In this document: piece by piece, positions 1 to 5,926 of the stretch
Layout of the letters: the number at the start of each line of letters is the position of its first letter
Position numbering within the stretch: the stretch's first letter is position 1
NCBI GenBank assembly: GCA_015068175.1
Contig: SVLA01000070.1
Location: forward strand, 1 to 10,278
DNA length: 10,278 bases
Source of the DNA: Oscillospiraceae bacterium
GTDB lineage: Bacteria > Bacillota_A > Clostridia > Oscillospirales > Oscillospiraceae
Reading direction: 5' to 3'
Notes under the pieces: model-generated
What the model was told of the DNA's origin: nothing
What the model saw: only the letters and a program-made list of their open reading frames with translations
Databases searched by the model: none
Made by a program: the position numbers and the translations under genes

Positions 1-79
1 TGCGAAATGGAGCTGGAGGGATAAGTACAATTCCTTGATTTCTTTCATTATTTCCTTTATTTTTCCCCAATACGTACCG

Positions 80-116
80 AACCCCTGTCTTGCCTAACGC
101 AAAACAGGGGTTTTTC
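80..116 (+). terminator. Rho-independent terminator
   Basis: A 9-bp perfect stem (80-88 with 104-112) with a 15-base loop is followed by a T run at 111-115. It probably ends transcription of a plus-strand gene whose body lies left of the window. Confidence 0.65.
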
Positions 117-125
117 TACGGTCTG

Positions 126-157
126 AGGCTGTCCCGCCTTTTACGGCGGGACAGCCT
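126..157. repeat. 13-bp perfect GC-rich hairpin
   Basis: The arms 126-138 and 145-157 are perfectly complementary around a 6-base loop. Neither strand has a T run directly after it, so it is not a textbook terminator. It may back up the terminator at 80-116 or belong to the intergenic repeat that follows. Confidence 0.5.
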
Positions 158-329
158 TCGAGCTTGCCAAAGAACCCTCTGGCGCGGGAGCGCCCAAGGC
201 TCATCTCCGCGCTAAGAGCCGCCTGCGGCGGTTGCGCTCCGAAACGCGCCTGCGGGCGCAGCCTTGTGTAAAGGGAGGCTTTGATCAGCGCCGATGCTCG
301 AATGGGACTATTTTGACAGCCTGAAACTG

Positions 330-1025
330 TTAGTGAATATCGCAGGACAGTTTTTTACCCTTATGGATGATCCAGCTCCCCAGCGCGATCAATGCGATTC
401 CCGCCAGCATCACGGGAACGCCAAACATCAGCGACATGGTCTGCAGCGTCCCCCGAAAAGCATTCTGCATCTGCGACACTTCCTGCTGATAGGCTCCATA
501 AAGATCATCACCGAAATAGCCGCTGTTCATGCCGGAACCTGCCTGACCGTAGATCTGTTCCAACACTTCCGGCGGAACGTCACCCTCCAGCAGCACACCG
601 CTGTTGAAAGAGCCTCCAAACAGATCGTCCGGCGTTTCAAACAGTCCTGCGCCGAAATTGGGCATCAATGTCATCACCAGCAGCGCAACGACGCACAGCA
701 GCGCGCCGACGGCAGCCGGGATAAACCCGGCCTTGTAGCCATGGCGGCGGATCAGCCGCTCCGCGGTCCGCTCCCACGAACGGGCACGGCCGCCTGGGGA
801 CGCGGCGGGCGCCGGCTCCGGAGCCGGTTCTTCTTCCCTCAGCAGATAGTCGGTGGACACACCGAAGACCTGGGAGATCCGGATGATCTTCTCCGTCTCC
901 GGCACCGCCTCATCCCGTTCCCATTTGCTCACAGCTTGCCGGGATACCTCCAGCCGCTCAGCCAATGCATCCTGGCTCATGCCGTAACGGCGCCGCAATT
1001 CCTGTATTTTTTCTCCTAATGTCAT
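330..1025 (-). CDS. XRE-family helix-turn-helix regulator with two membrane segments
   Basis: Predicted 231-aa protein. Residues about 5-62 are a Cro/C1-type HTH: the stretch MSQDALAERLEVSRQAVSKW carries the usual recognition-helix pattern, followed by the family's 'VFGVSTDYLL' ending. A Pro/Ala/Glu-rich linker (66-80) leads to a hydrophobic segment at about 99-121, a 75-residue Gly/Asp/Met-rich section with few positive charges, a second hydrophobic segment at about 200-220, and a Lys-rich tail. Seen topology: HTH in the cytoplasm and the middle section outside. DNA binding is well supported; a sensory role for the outer loop is inference. The longest frame begins at 1106, inside the rpiB terminator. 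The ATG at 1025 is preferred because AAAGGAG lies 8 bases before it and a promoter sits just upstream. It is transcribed as a single gene; its target is unknown. Confidence 0.88.
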   Translation of the reverse strand: MTLGEKIQELRRRYGMSQDALAERLEVSRQAVSKWERDEAVPETEKIIRISQVFGVSTDYLLREEEPAPEPAPAASPGGRARSWERTAERLIRRHGYKAGFIPAAVGALLCVVALLVMTLMPNFGAGLFETPDDLFGGSFNSGVLLEGDVPPEVLEQIYGQAGSGMNSGYFGDDLYGAYQQEVSQMQNAFRGTLQTMSLMFGVPVMLAGIALIALGSWIIHKGKKLSCDIH

Positions 1026-1052
1026 TGTCTTCACTCCTTTCGTGATGACCCT

Positions 1053-1061
1053 ATCATAGCA
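1053..1061 (-). promoter_or_regulatory. Extended -10 promoter of the XRE regulator gene
   Basis: On the minus strand TGC-TATGAT (1061 down to 1053) is an extended -10 box. The -35 at the right distance (TGTATT, 17 bases upstream) is poor, as is common for extended -10 promoters. The start would fall about 20 bases before the ATG at 1025. Confidence 0.5.
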
Positions 1062-1093
1062 AAATCGCTGCCCTAAATACAGCACGTTAAGTT

Positions 1094-1123
1094 GGAAAAA
1101 CCGCAACCCGAGGTTGCGGTTTT
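1094..1123 (-). terminator. Terminator of the SDR-rpiB unit
   Basis: The arms 1112-1123 and 1097-1108 form a 12-bp perfect stem with a 3-base loop; the minus strand continues as a T run. It lies 15 bases after the rpiB stop and just upstream of the XRE promoter, so it insulates the two units. The stem also has T residues on the plus strand and may work both ways. Confidence 0.85.
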
Positions 1124-1137
1124 ATATTTTGGGGTTT

Positions 1138-1581
1138 TCACTTCTGTTCCAGGGCCATGACCTTGTCGATCCGGCGCTGATGCTTCCCTTCATGGGAGAA
1201 TGCGGTGCCCAGCCAGGTATCCACGATCTCCAGGGCCAGCATCCTGCCCGTCACAGCAGCGCCCAGGGCCATCATGTTGGTGTCGTTGTGCTCCCGGGTC
1301 ATTTTTGCGGACCAGGTCTCATGGAGCAGGGCGCAGCGGATGCCGGGGACCTTGTTGGCGGCAATGGAAATGCCGATGCCGGTGGTGCAAAGGACAATGC
1401 CCTTTTCACATTCTCCGGCGGCCACGGCCCGGGCGGCCTTCTCGGCAAAATCGGGATAGTCGCAGGAAGCCAGGGTGTAAGTGCCGAAGTCCACAACTTC
1501 GTGGCCCTGATCGGTCAGGTGTTCGGCGATGGCGTTCTTCAGGTCCAGAGCGCCATGGTCACAGCCGAGTGCGATCTTCAT
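1138..1581 (-). CDS. rpiB: Ribose-5-phosphate isomerase B (RpiB/LacAB family)
   Basis: Predicted cytoplasmic enzyme of 147 aa, the usual family length, interconverting ribose 5-phosphate and ribulose 5-phosphate in the non-oxidative pentose phosphate pathway. Visible family marks: GCDHGA at 6-11, the active-site loop CTTGIGISIAANK at 65-77 with the catalytic Cys65, HND at 98-100 with the general-base His98, and the basic HQRR at 134-137 that fits phosphate binding. AGGAGG lies 8 bases before the ATG. It follows the SDR gene by 19 bases on the same strand, so the two are probably cotranscribed, and it is followed by a terminator. The alternative within the family is a galactose-6-phosphate isomerase subunit (LacA/LacB), but there is no lac context and a single subunit with the Cys loop favours RpiB. 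Confidence 0.93.
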   Translation of the reverse strand: MKIALGCDHGALDLKNAIAEHLTDQGHEVVDFGTYTLASCDYPDFAEKAARAVAAGECEKGIVLCTTGIGISIAANKVPGIRCALLHETWSAKMTREHNDTNMMALGAAVTGRMLALEIVDTWLGTAFSHEGKHQRRIDKVMALEQK

Positions 1582-1600
1582 ATGTAGTTCCTCCTAAAAG

Positions 1601-2299
1601 TTAAGTGATGAATCCGCCGTTGACCGGCAGAACTTGTCCGGTGATAAAAGGTGCGTTTGCCAGATATTCGATGGCCAGGGCCACCTCCTGGGGAGTGCCG
1701 TTGCGGCCCAGGCAGGATTGCTCCGCCAGGTATTCCATGATCTCCGGGTCCACCCCGGCGCACATATCCGTCCGGATCACTCCGGGGGCCACACAGTTGA
1801 CCCGGATGCCGCTGGGTCCCAGCTCCTGGGCCAGGGCTTTGGTCAGGGCGATGACGGCGCCCTTGGTGGCGGAATAGGCCGCCTCGCAGGATGCCCCCAC
1901 CTGGCCCCACATGGAGGACACGGTGACGATGGACCCCTCCTGCTTCCGCAGGAAAAAGGGCATGGCGGCGCTGATGCAGTTGTACATGCCTTTGACGTTG
2001 ACGTCGAAGATCCGGTCCCATTGCTCCTCCGTCATGTCGGTCATGAGGCCCGTGTGGCAGATGCCGGCATTACAGATCAGAATGTCAACGTGTTCGATCT
2101 GCTGAAAAGCGGCAAAGACCGCCTTCCGGTCGGCCACGTCGCAGCAGATGGGGGCGGCGCCGGTCTTTTCGGCCACAGCCGCGGCGGCGGCGTGGTCTTT
2201 TTCATATAAAAAAGTGACCCGGTGGCCACGTTGGGCAAAAAGCGCCACGGCGGCGGCGCCGATGCCCCGGCTTCCGCCGGTGATGACAACATGGGACAT
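1601..2299 (-). CDS. SDR-family NAD(P)-dependent oxidoreductase, FabG-like
   Basis: Predicted 232-aa classical short-chain dehydrogenase/reductase with a Rossmann fold. The cofactor motif TGGSRGIG is at 7-14 (the Arg next to the Gly loop suits NADPH), NAG at 77-79, and the catalytic set is Asn101, Ser129, Tyr142 and Lys146 (YSATK), with PG at 172-173. It closes with the family ending TGQVLPVNGGF. The fold and chemistry are secure; the substrate is not. It resembles 3-oxoacyl-ACP reductase (FabG), but it sits with rpiB and not among fatty-acid genes, so a sugar or polyol substrate is equally possible. A possible ribosome site AGGAG lies 9 bases before the ATG. It is the first gene of the SDR-rpiB unit; I could not identify a convincing promoter in the 87 bases between it and yabR, so readthrough from the yab genes is possible. 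Confidence 0.9.
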   Translation of the reverse strand: MSHVVITGGSRGIGAAAVALFAQRGHRVTFLYEKDHAAAAAVAEKTGAAPICCDVADRKAVFAAFQQIEHVDILICNAGICHTGLMTDMTEEQWDRIFDVNVKGMYNCISAAMPFFLRKQEGSIVTVSSMWGQVGASCEAAYSATKGAVIALTKALAQELGPSGIRVNCVAPGVIRTDMCAGVDPEIMEYLAEQSCLGRNGTPQEVALAIEYLANAPFITGQVLPVNGGFIT

Positions 2300-2353
2300 A
2301 GGATGATGCTCCTGATGATCAAGATTTGCAGTTTATAAATGCGGAGGGAGAAA

Positions 2354-2380
2354 GGGGCCGCCGCATTGTGCAGCAGCCCC
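2354..2380 (-). terminator. Terminator of the yabP-yabQ-divIC-yabR unit
   Basis: The arms 2370-2380 and 2354-2364 pair over 11 bp around a 5-base loop, only 6 bases after the yabR stop. The two non-Watson-Crick positions are G-U pairs in the minus-strand transcript but C-A mismatches in the plus-strand transcript, which shows the hairpin acts for the minus strand. The following T run is short and interrupted, so some readthrough into the SDR gene is plausible. Confidence 0.65.
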
Positions 2381-2386
2381 GGTTTT

Positions 2387-2824
2387 TTACCTTCTTCTGT
2401 TCTTGGTGCGGTGGTCGGCACGGATGGAGGACAGCTTGGAATCGGACTCAGACATAAATGCCTTCAGCCGCTCCTCAAAAAGCTGGTCGGCAGACTTGGG
2501 CGCCGGGGGCGGCGTGGGGGCCTTGGGAGAGCGCTGCTGCGTGGCGGCTTTGGGACCGTTGCCGCGGTTGGAATGATTCTGCTGCTGGGGCTTGGCCTCC
2601 AGCCGCTTGATGGACAGATTGATCTTGCCGTTTTCGTTTCCGATCACCACGACCTTCACGTCCTGCCCTTCGGTCAGGTGCTGGCGGATGTCGCTGACAT
2701 AGACATTGGCCACCTCAGAAATATGTACCATGCCGGTCTTGCCCTCCGGCAGAGCAACGAATGCGCCGAAATTGGTGATGGTTTTGATCTTGCCTTCTAC
2801 AACGGTGCCGACGGTTAACTCCAT
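2387..2824 (-). CDS. yabR: S1-domain RNA-binding protein, YabR-like
   Basis: Predicted 145-aa protein. Residues 1-74 form one S1 domain (VGTVVEGKIKTITNFGAFV at 5-23, then GMVHISE at 31-37 and the closing INLSIKRL at 68-75), the OB fold that binds single-stranded RNA. Residues 76-110 are a Gln/Asn/Pro-rich low-complexity linker, and the tail (111-145) holds a short amphipathic stretch and ends in KNRRR. Bacillus YabR, in the same position after divIC, has a similar layout and is a little shorter. Its precise role is not settled; ribosome or RNA association is the family expectation. GGAGG lies 13 bases before the ATG, a long spacing suggesting modest initiation or coupling to divIC, which ends 24 bases upstream. 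Confidence 0.88.
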   Translation of the reverse strand: MELTVGTVVEGKIKTITNFGAFVALPEGKTGMVHISEVANVYVSDIRQHLTEGQDVKVVVIGNENGKINLSIKRLEAKPQQQNHSNRGNGPKAATQQRSPKAPTPPPAPKSADQLFEERLKAFMSESDSKLSSIRADHRTKNRRR

Positions 2825-2848
2825 GTTTATATAGTTTCCTCCAAAAAA

Positions 2849-3166
2849 TTACTTGGTTTCTTCAGGATCAATGACCACGGTATCCGGGTCCACCAGGTCC
2901 AGCTCATCCTCGGCGTAGTCCTTAACGCCTTCCAGGCTGCCCTGCTTGTCGATCTTATCTTCCAGTTTCTGATTTTCCTGCTCCAACTGGGCGGCCTGAC
3001 CGGCCAGGGCGTCGGTGTGATTTTGGGCGGCGCCGATGGTGAGGGCCAGAGTCAGCAGAGCCGCCGCGGACAGAGCGATGGCGGAAAGGACCACGGTCTT
3101 GATCAGCGGACTGCTCCGGCGATACACAAAGCGGATCCGCTTGAGTCTGCGTAAAATGCGCTGCAT
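2849..3166 (-). CDS. divIC: Septum formation initiator, DivIC/FtsB family
   Basis: Predicted 105-aa bitopic membrane protein of the division machinery, which works in a complex with FtsL and FtsQ/DivIB. Residues 1-20 are strongly basic and cytoplasmic, about 22-45 is the single membrane helix, 48-75 is a heptad-like coiled coil rich in Gln/Glu/Lys/Leu, and the family ending YAEDELDLVDPDTVVI follows at 84-99. The frame opens further upstream, but the ATG at 3166 has AAGGAGG 8 bases before it, whereas the ATGs at 3241 and 3199 lack such a site. Its position between yabQ and yabR matches the Bacillus order yabP-yabQ-divIC-yabR. Its first 70 codons are overlapped by the yabQ frame. Confidence 0.9.
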   Translation of the reverse strand: MQRILRRLKRIRFVYRRSSPLIKTVVLSAIALSAAALLTLALTIGAAQNHTDALAGQAAQLEQENQKLEDKIDKQGSLEGVKDYAEDELDLVDPDTVVIDPEETK

Positions 3167-3575
3167 GCTTCCTGCCTCCTTCTTTGGTTTGGTGCTCATT
3201 CTTAGTCCAGTATATTGTAACCCATTTTTTTGCAGATGCAAATAGTTTTTTTGAAATTTTCCGAAAAAATTGCAATATTTTCTTTCCCGGCAGCCAGAAA
3301 ATGGAAAATATGGGCCGAAAGAGGAAACTAAGGGTCTTTTCCCACAGGATCAGGCCCAGGGGAATGCCCAAAACATAGCCCAGGCGGATGTCCCCCCGGC
3401 AGACAGCGAAGTTCAGATACAGCCACGCGCCGGTGGCCGGCATCAGGAACAGCAGGTCCGCCAGGGCCGTCAGCCGGGGCCGCAGAGGCCGCAAAAAGTC
3501 ATACACCGGCCCCAAAGCCGCCCCCAGGAGGAATGCGGCGGCAAACCGGGCGGCGGCCAGGGCGGGGGCGGTCAT
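2955..3575 (-). CDS. yabQ: Spore cortex biosynthesis protein YabQ with a long overlap into divIC
   Basis: As written the frame gives 206 aa; the recognisable YabQ part is residues 1 to about 125. It shows an N-terminal hydrophobic helix (about 5-24) followed by GPVYDFLRPLRPR (22-34), further hydrophobic segments at about 38-58 and 64-95 around RGDIRLGYVLG, then a Lys-rich tail. YabQ is a mother-cell membrane protein needed for spore cortex formation in Bacillus. The ATG at 3575 overlaps the yabP stop as ATGA, a coupled start, and is preferred to the GTG at 3593. Residues from about 137 on lie in the divIC gene in another frame and are Arg/His/Ser-rich, like an out-of-frame translation and unlike a folded domain. 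Two A7 runs (3246-3252 and 3225-3231) fall in the Lys-rich part; a -1 shift at either would end the protein at 3202, just before divIC. Confidence 0.82.
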   Translation of the reverse strand: MTAPALAAARFAAAFLLGAALGPVYDFLRPLRPRLTALADLLFLMPATGAWLYLNFAVCRGDIRLGYVLGIPLGLILWEKTLSFLFRPIFSIFWLPGKKILQFFRKISKKLFASAKKWVTIYWTKNEHQTKEGGRKHAAHFTQTQADPLCVSPEQSADQDRGPFRHRSVRGGSADSGPHHRRRPKSHRRPGRSGRPVGAGKSETGR

Positions 3576-3844
3576 TTCAGCAGGCGGCGCCACCAGCCGC
3601 CCTGGGGCCGGGCCTCTTCATAAACCAGGGCCGACACCGTGCCGTCCACCACCACCTGTCCTCCTTCCAGCGTCAGGGTCTTCAATTTCAGATCCCGGCC
3701 CTGGACCACCAGGGTCCCCAGACCGGTGTGCAGCACCACGGCGTTTTCGTCAAAACTGGCCACCTCGCTGACGCCGGTGACGGCCAGATGCTTGCGGTCC
3801 TTCAGGGTCATGGCGTGGGGCATTTGGGGCAGTTCGTTGTTCAT
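3572..3844 (-). CDS. yabP: Sporulation protein YabP
   Basis: Predicted 90-aa soluble protein of the YabP family. The family pattern is clear: MTLKDRKHLAVTGVSEVASF (12-31) followed by an alternating beta pattern with VVLHTGLGTLVVQGRDL (36-52), LTLEGGQVVVDG (57-68) and VSALVY (70-75). A Trp/Arg-rich tail ends the protein. In Bacillus, YabP acts with YabQ in the mother cell during cortex assembly. Two ATGs are possible, at 3850 and 3844. The second is preferred because AGGAGG lies 7 bases before it, while it almost touches the first. The stop overlaps the yabQ start by ATGA. This is the first gene of the unit in this window; the hup and yabO genes that precede it in Bacillus are absent here. Confidence 0.9.
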   Translation of the reverse strand: MNNELPQMPHAMTLKDRKHLAVTGVSEVASFDENAVVLHTGLGTLVVQGRDLKLKTLTLEGGQVVVDGTVSALVYEEARPQGGWWRRLLK

Positions 3845-3863
3845 AGCCATCCCTCCTCAGGGC

Positions 3864-3892
3864 AGTATATGCCCACCCCCACCCAAACATGC
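3864..3892 (-). promoter_or_regulatory. Candidate sporulation sigma-E promoter for yabP
   Basis: On the minus strand GCATGTT (3892 down to 3886), a 14-base spacer, and CATATACT (3871 down to 3864) fit the Bacillus sigma-E pattern GHATATT-N14-CATACAHT at 6 of 7 and 6 of 8 positions with the expected spacing. Sigma-E control is known for Bacillus yabP and yabQ. The start would lie only about 13 bases before the chosen ATG, which is tight. A chance match is possible, and vegetative expression of divIC would need another promoter. Confidence 0.35.
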
Positions 3893-3920
3893 CTCCGCAC
3901 CACCTTTCCTCCGCCCTACA

Positions 3921-4174
3921 GCAGCACCGCACCCATACCTTCCCCCGGGGGTGGTGCCCCGCCCCCCTTGCCTCTCCCTTTGGGAGAGGTGGCATTTGCG
4001 AAGCAAATGACGGAGAGGGTACCTAAACCTTCCCCCTGGGGGGGAGGTGACACAGCGAATGCCGTGACGGAGGGAGAGAACCACTACCCCTCAGATGAAA
4101 ATCAAAGATTTTTGCCAGCTCCCCTGACAAGGGGAGCCGAGGCGGCCTCCGGCCGCGCGGCGGGAGACAGTCAG
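3921..4174. repeat. Cluster of palindromic intergenic repeats between yabP and hrcA
   Basis: Two similar units lie in tandem. Each has a first C/G-rich hairpin (3971-3989; 4028-4047), a short TGGC or TGAC link, a second hairpin with a GAA-type loop (3993-4009; 4051-4066), and a tail reading ACGGAG. The second hairpins differ in sequence but keep their pairing (the second with one mismatch), which indicates selection for structure or descent from a structured element. A third hairpin (4128-4134 with 4139 region, an ACAA-type loop) and a GGCGGCC-type palindrome (4141-4160) follow. The same modules recur after dnaJ at 9673-9790. The 9-mer CGCCCTACA flanks the cluster at 3912-3920 and 4175-4183. 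No coding capacity is evident. Confidence 0.6.
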
Positions 4175-4249
4175 CGCCCTACAATGGTGTGGAAAACCCA
4201 TGCAGCTCTCCCCATTTTCCTGTTCAAAAATATTTTATATTTAAAACTA

Positions 4250-4278
4250 TTGACTTTTTTAGCACTCTCGTGTATAGT
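4250..4278 (+). promoter_or_regulatory. Sigma-A type promoter of the hrcA operon
   Basis: TTGACT (4250-4255), a 17-base spacer and TATAGT (4273-4278) are close to the housekeeping consensus. An A/T-rich stretch from about 4226 to 4249 just upstream could act as an UP element. The predicted start, about 4285, lies inside the left arm of the perfect CIRCE. Confidence 0.85.
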
Positions 4279-4285
4279 GTGCTTA
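4259..4285 (+). promoter_or_regulatory. Second, degraded CIRCE-like operator over the promoter
   Basis: A perfect left half TTAGCACTC (4259-4267) is followed by exactly nine bases and GTGTGCTTA (4277-4285), which matches the right half at 7 of 9 positions. It covers the -35/-10 spacer and the -10 box, and its last three bases are shared with the left arm of the perfect CIRCE. Binding by HrcA here is inference. Confidence 0.6.
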
Positions 4286-4309
4286 GCACTCAAAGATGTG
4301 GAGTGCTAA
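4283..4309 (+). promoter_or_regulatory. CIRCE operator (perfect), HrcA binding site
   Basis: TTAGCACTC (4283-4291), nine bases, GAGTGCTAA (4301-4309) is an exact match to the CIRCE consensus, the operator bound by HrcA. It covers the predicted transcription start and lies in the leader, 18 bases before hrcA, so HrcA should repress its own operon until heat or unfolded protein titrates the chaperones. Confidence 0.97.
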
Positions 4310-4327
4310 AACGAAAGGAGGAGTACC

Positions 4328-5392
4328 ATGGAACTGACCGAGCGCAAGAAGAAAGTGCTGCGGTGCATCGTGGAACTGTATATCCAAACGGCGGAGCCTG
4401 TGGGTTCCAAGGCCATTGCGGAATTGCCGGACATGAATTACTCCTCCGCCACCATCCGCAACGAAATGGCGGAGCTGACCGCCATGGGTTACCTGGAACA
4501 GCCCCACACCAGCGCAGGCCGGGTGCCCAGCGCCGCCGGTTACCGGCTGTATGTGGATGAACTCATGAGCGACTACCGCCTGAGCCTGGAAGAAACCAAG
4601 TCCATCAACGCATCCCTGGAAGAAAAAATGCAGCGGGTGGATAAAATGATGGAAAAGGTGGCAAAACTGGTATCCCAGGTCACGGACCTGCCAGCCATTT
4701 CCGCCGCCTCTCACCGCGGAAACGTGACGGTTCGGCGGTTCGATCTGATCCAGGCCGGCGCCGGCAGTATCATCCTGGTGGTGATGCTCTCCACCGAAGA
4801 AGTGATGAACAAGCTGATCAAGCTGCCCCTGGACGTGACCGACGGCGACCTGAAGGTGCTGACCGCCCTTCTGAACGCCACCATGTCCGACCTGACCGCA
4901 GACGGTTTCACGGCATCCATTCTGGAGCGGGTCATGGCCAGCGCCGGCACGGCGGCGGCCCTGGTGCCCGTGATCGTGGAATTCACCGCCGGCATCCTGC
5001 GCAGTCAGGCCGCCACCAATATGGCCGTGGCCGGTCAGGCGCGGCTGTTGGGTCAGCCGGAATACCGGGACGTGGATAAGGCCCAGAAATTGCTGGAATC
5101 CATGGACGAAGAGGCCCTGAGAAATCTTCCGGCGGTCATGCAGAACGAAAACGGCACCAAGGTGCTGGTGGGCCCGGAAAATGTGGCCCGGGAACTGCGG
5201 GACACCTCGGTGGTCATGACAAAATTCGACATCGGCGACGGCATGCAGGGCATGATCGGCGTGGTGGGCCCCACCCGGATGGATTATGCCAAAGTCACGG
5301 CCCGGCTGAGTTACTTTGCCGAGAGCCTGAGCAAGCTCTTCGCCAAACCCGAGCAGCCCCAATTACCCGAAGGGGAAGGCCAGGAAGAATAA
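4328..5392 (+). CDS. hrcA: Heat-inducible transcription repressor HrcA
   Basis: Predicted 354 aa, about the family length. The N-terminal winged helix spans roughly 1-80: KKKVLRCIVELYIQTAEPVGSKAI is followed by the signature SSATIRNEMAELTAMGYLEQ (39-58), HTSAGRVPSAAGYRLYVDELM (60-80). A coiled section (88-115) leads to the GAF-like and dimerisation part, and the protein closes with the family motif GPTRMDYAKVTARLSYF followed by an acidic, Pro/Gln-rich tail. HrcA dimers bind CIRCE and repress class I heat-shock genes; correct folding of HrcA usually depends on GroE. AAGGAGG lies 6 bases before the ATG. The operator directly upstream confirms autoregulation of the whole operon. The grpE gene begins immediately after the stop. 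Confidence 0.97.
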   Translation: MELTERKKKVLRCIVELYIQTAEPVGSKAIAELPDMNYSSATIRNEMAELTAMGYLEQPHTSAGRVPSAAGYRLYVDELMSDYRLSLEETKSINASLEEKMQRVDKMMEKVAKLVSQVTDLPAISAASHRGNVTVRRFDLIQAGAGSIILVVMLSTEEVMNKLIKLPLDVTDGDLKVLTALLNATMSDLTADGFTASILERVMASAGTAAALVPVIVEFTAGILRSQAATNMAVAGQARLLGQPEYRDVDKAQKLLESMDEEALRNLPAVMQNENGTKVLVGPENVARELRDTSVVMTKFDIGDGMQGMIGVVGPTRMDYAKVTARLSYFAESLSKLFAKPEQPQLPEGEGQEE

Positions 5393-5407
5393 ATGGAGGA
5401 ACCAAAC

Positions 5408-5926
5408 GTGGCAAAGAAGGACAAAGAGAAGAAAGACCCCGTGACCGAAGAGGTGGCGGAAAATCCCGTGGAGGAAACCCCGGAAGCCCCGGCGGTAGAC
5501 CCCTGGGAGGAAAAATATAACGCCGAACGGGACGCCCACCTGCGTCTGGCGGCGGAATACGACAATTACCGCAAACGCACCCTGAAGGAAAAGGAAGCCA
5601 GCTACGGCAACGGCAAGGCCGACGCGGTGGCCAAGCTCCTGCCGGTGTATGACAATCTGGAGCGGGCGCTGCTGCAGCCCACCGAAGACGCCGCCTACAA
5701 AAAGGGCGTGGAAATGACCATGAACGAACTGGTGAAGATCTTCACCGCTTTGGGCGTGGAGATCTTCGGCCAGGTGGGTGAGCAGTTCGATCCCAACATC
5801 CACAACGCCGTAATGCACATTGAAAACGAGGAACTGGGGGAAAATACCATTGCCGCCGTGTTCCAGAAGGGCTTCAGGATCGGCGATAAGGTGGTCCGCT
5901 TCGCCATGGTGCAGGTAGCCAACTGA
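5408..5926 (+). CDS. grpE: Nucleotide exchange factor GrpE
   Basis: Predicted 172 aa. An acidic, Lys/Glu/Pro-rich disordered N-terminus (1-33) precedes the long helix (34-80, with LRLAAEYDNYRKRTLKEKE), which forms the GrpE dimer stalk, then LLPVYDNLERAL and the C-terminal beta domain with FDPNIHNAVMH (127-137) and VFQKGFRIGDKVVRFAMVQV (151-170). GrpE releases ADP from DnaK. The family's usual GY in the last motif is GF here. An ATG at 5393 directly abuts the hrcA stop, but the GTG at 5408 is preferred: GGAGG lies 8 bases before it and the resulting start MAKKDKEKK is typical. The ATG start would add only five residues. It is coupled to hrcA and followed by dnaK after a 176-base gap containing a structured repeat. 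Confidence 0.93.
   Translation: MAKKDKEKKDPVTEEVAENPVEETPEAPAVDPWEEKYNAERDAHLRLAAEYDNYRKRTLKEKEASYGNGKADAVAKLLPVYDNLERALLQPTEDAAYKKGVEMTMNELVKIFTALGVEIFGQVGEQFDPNIHNAVMHIENEELGENTIAAVFQKGFRIGDKVVRFAMVQVAN

Larger units (their letters stand above)
1..329. other. Intergenic region with hairpins and GC-rich palindromes; possible gene end at the left edge
   Basis: No convincing complete gene lies here. The first 24 bases could be the last codons of a plus-strand gene (in frame 1 they read CEMELEG then TAA), but frame 3 also closes at 36-38, so the frame cannot be decided. Bases 80-116 look like a rho-independent terminator and 126-157 form a longer perfect hairpin (separate entries). From 160 to 280 the sequence is a run of short GC-rich palindromes: 181-185 with 190-194, 218-222 with 225-229, and 246-250 with 255-259. 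These resemble the small repeats found near 4141 and 9700 and suggest a decayed intergenic repeat. I see no clear terminator for the minus-strand gene that ends at 330. Confidence 0.5.

Noticed and set aside
294..1019. A 241-aa plus-strand frame opposite the XRE gene
   Set aside because: His/Gln/Arg-rich shadow; the opposite strand encodes a clear HTH protein with promoter and ribosome site.
1634..2209. Plus-strand frames opposite the SDR and rpiB genes
   Set aside because: No motifs or ribosome sites; both minus-strand genes carry intact catalytic motifs.
3533..4309. A 258-aa plus-strand frame across yabP and the intergenic repeats
   Set aside because: It crosses hairpin repeats and the hrcA promoter and is Pro/Gly/Arg-rich without a recognisable domain.
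4283..5362. A 359-aa open frame antisense to hrcA
   Set aside because: His/Gly/Gln-rich shadow of a real, motif-rich gene, running into the CIRCE operator.
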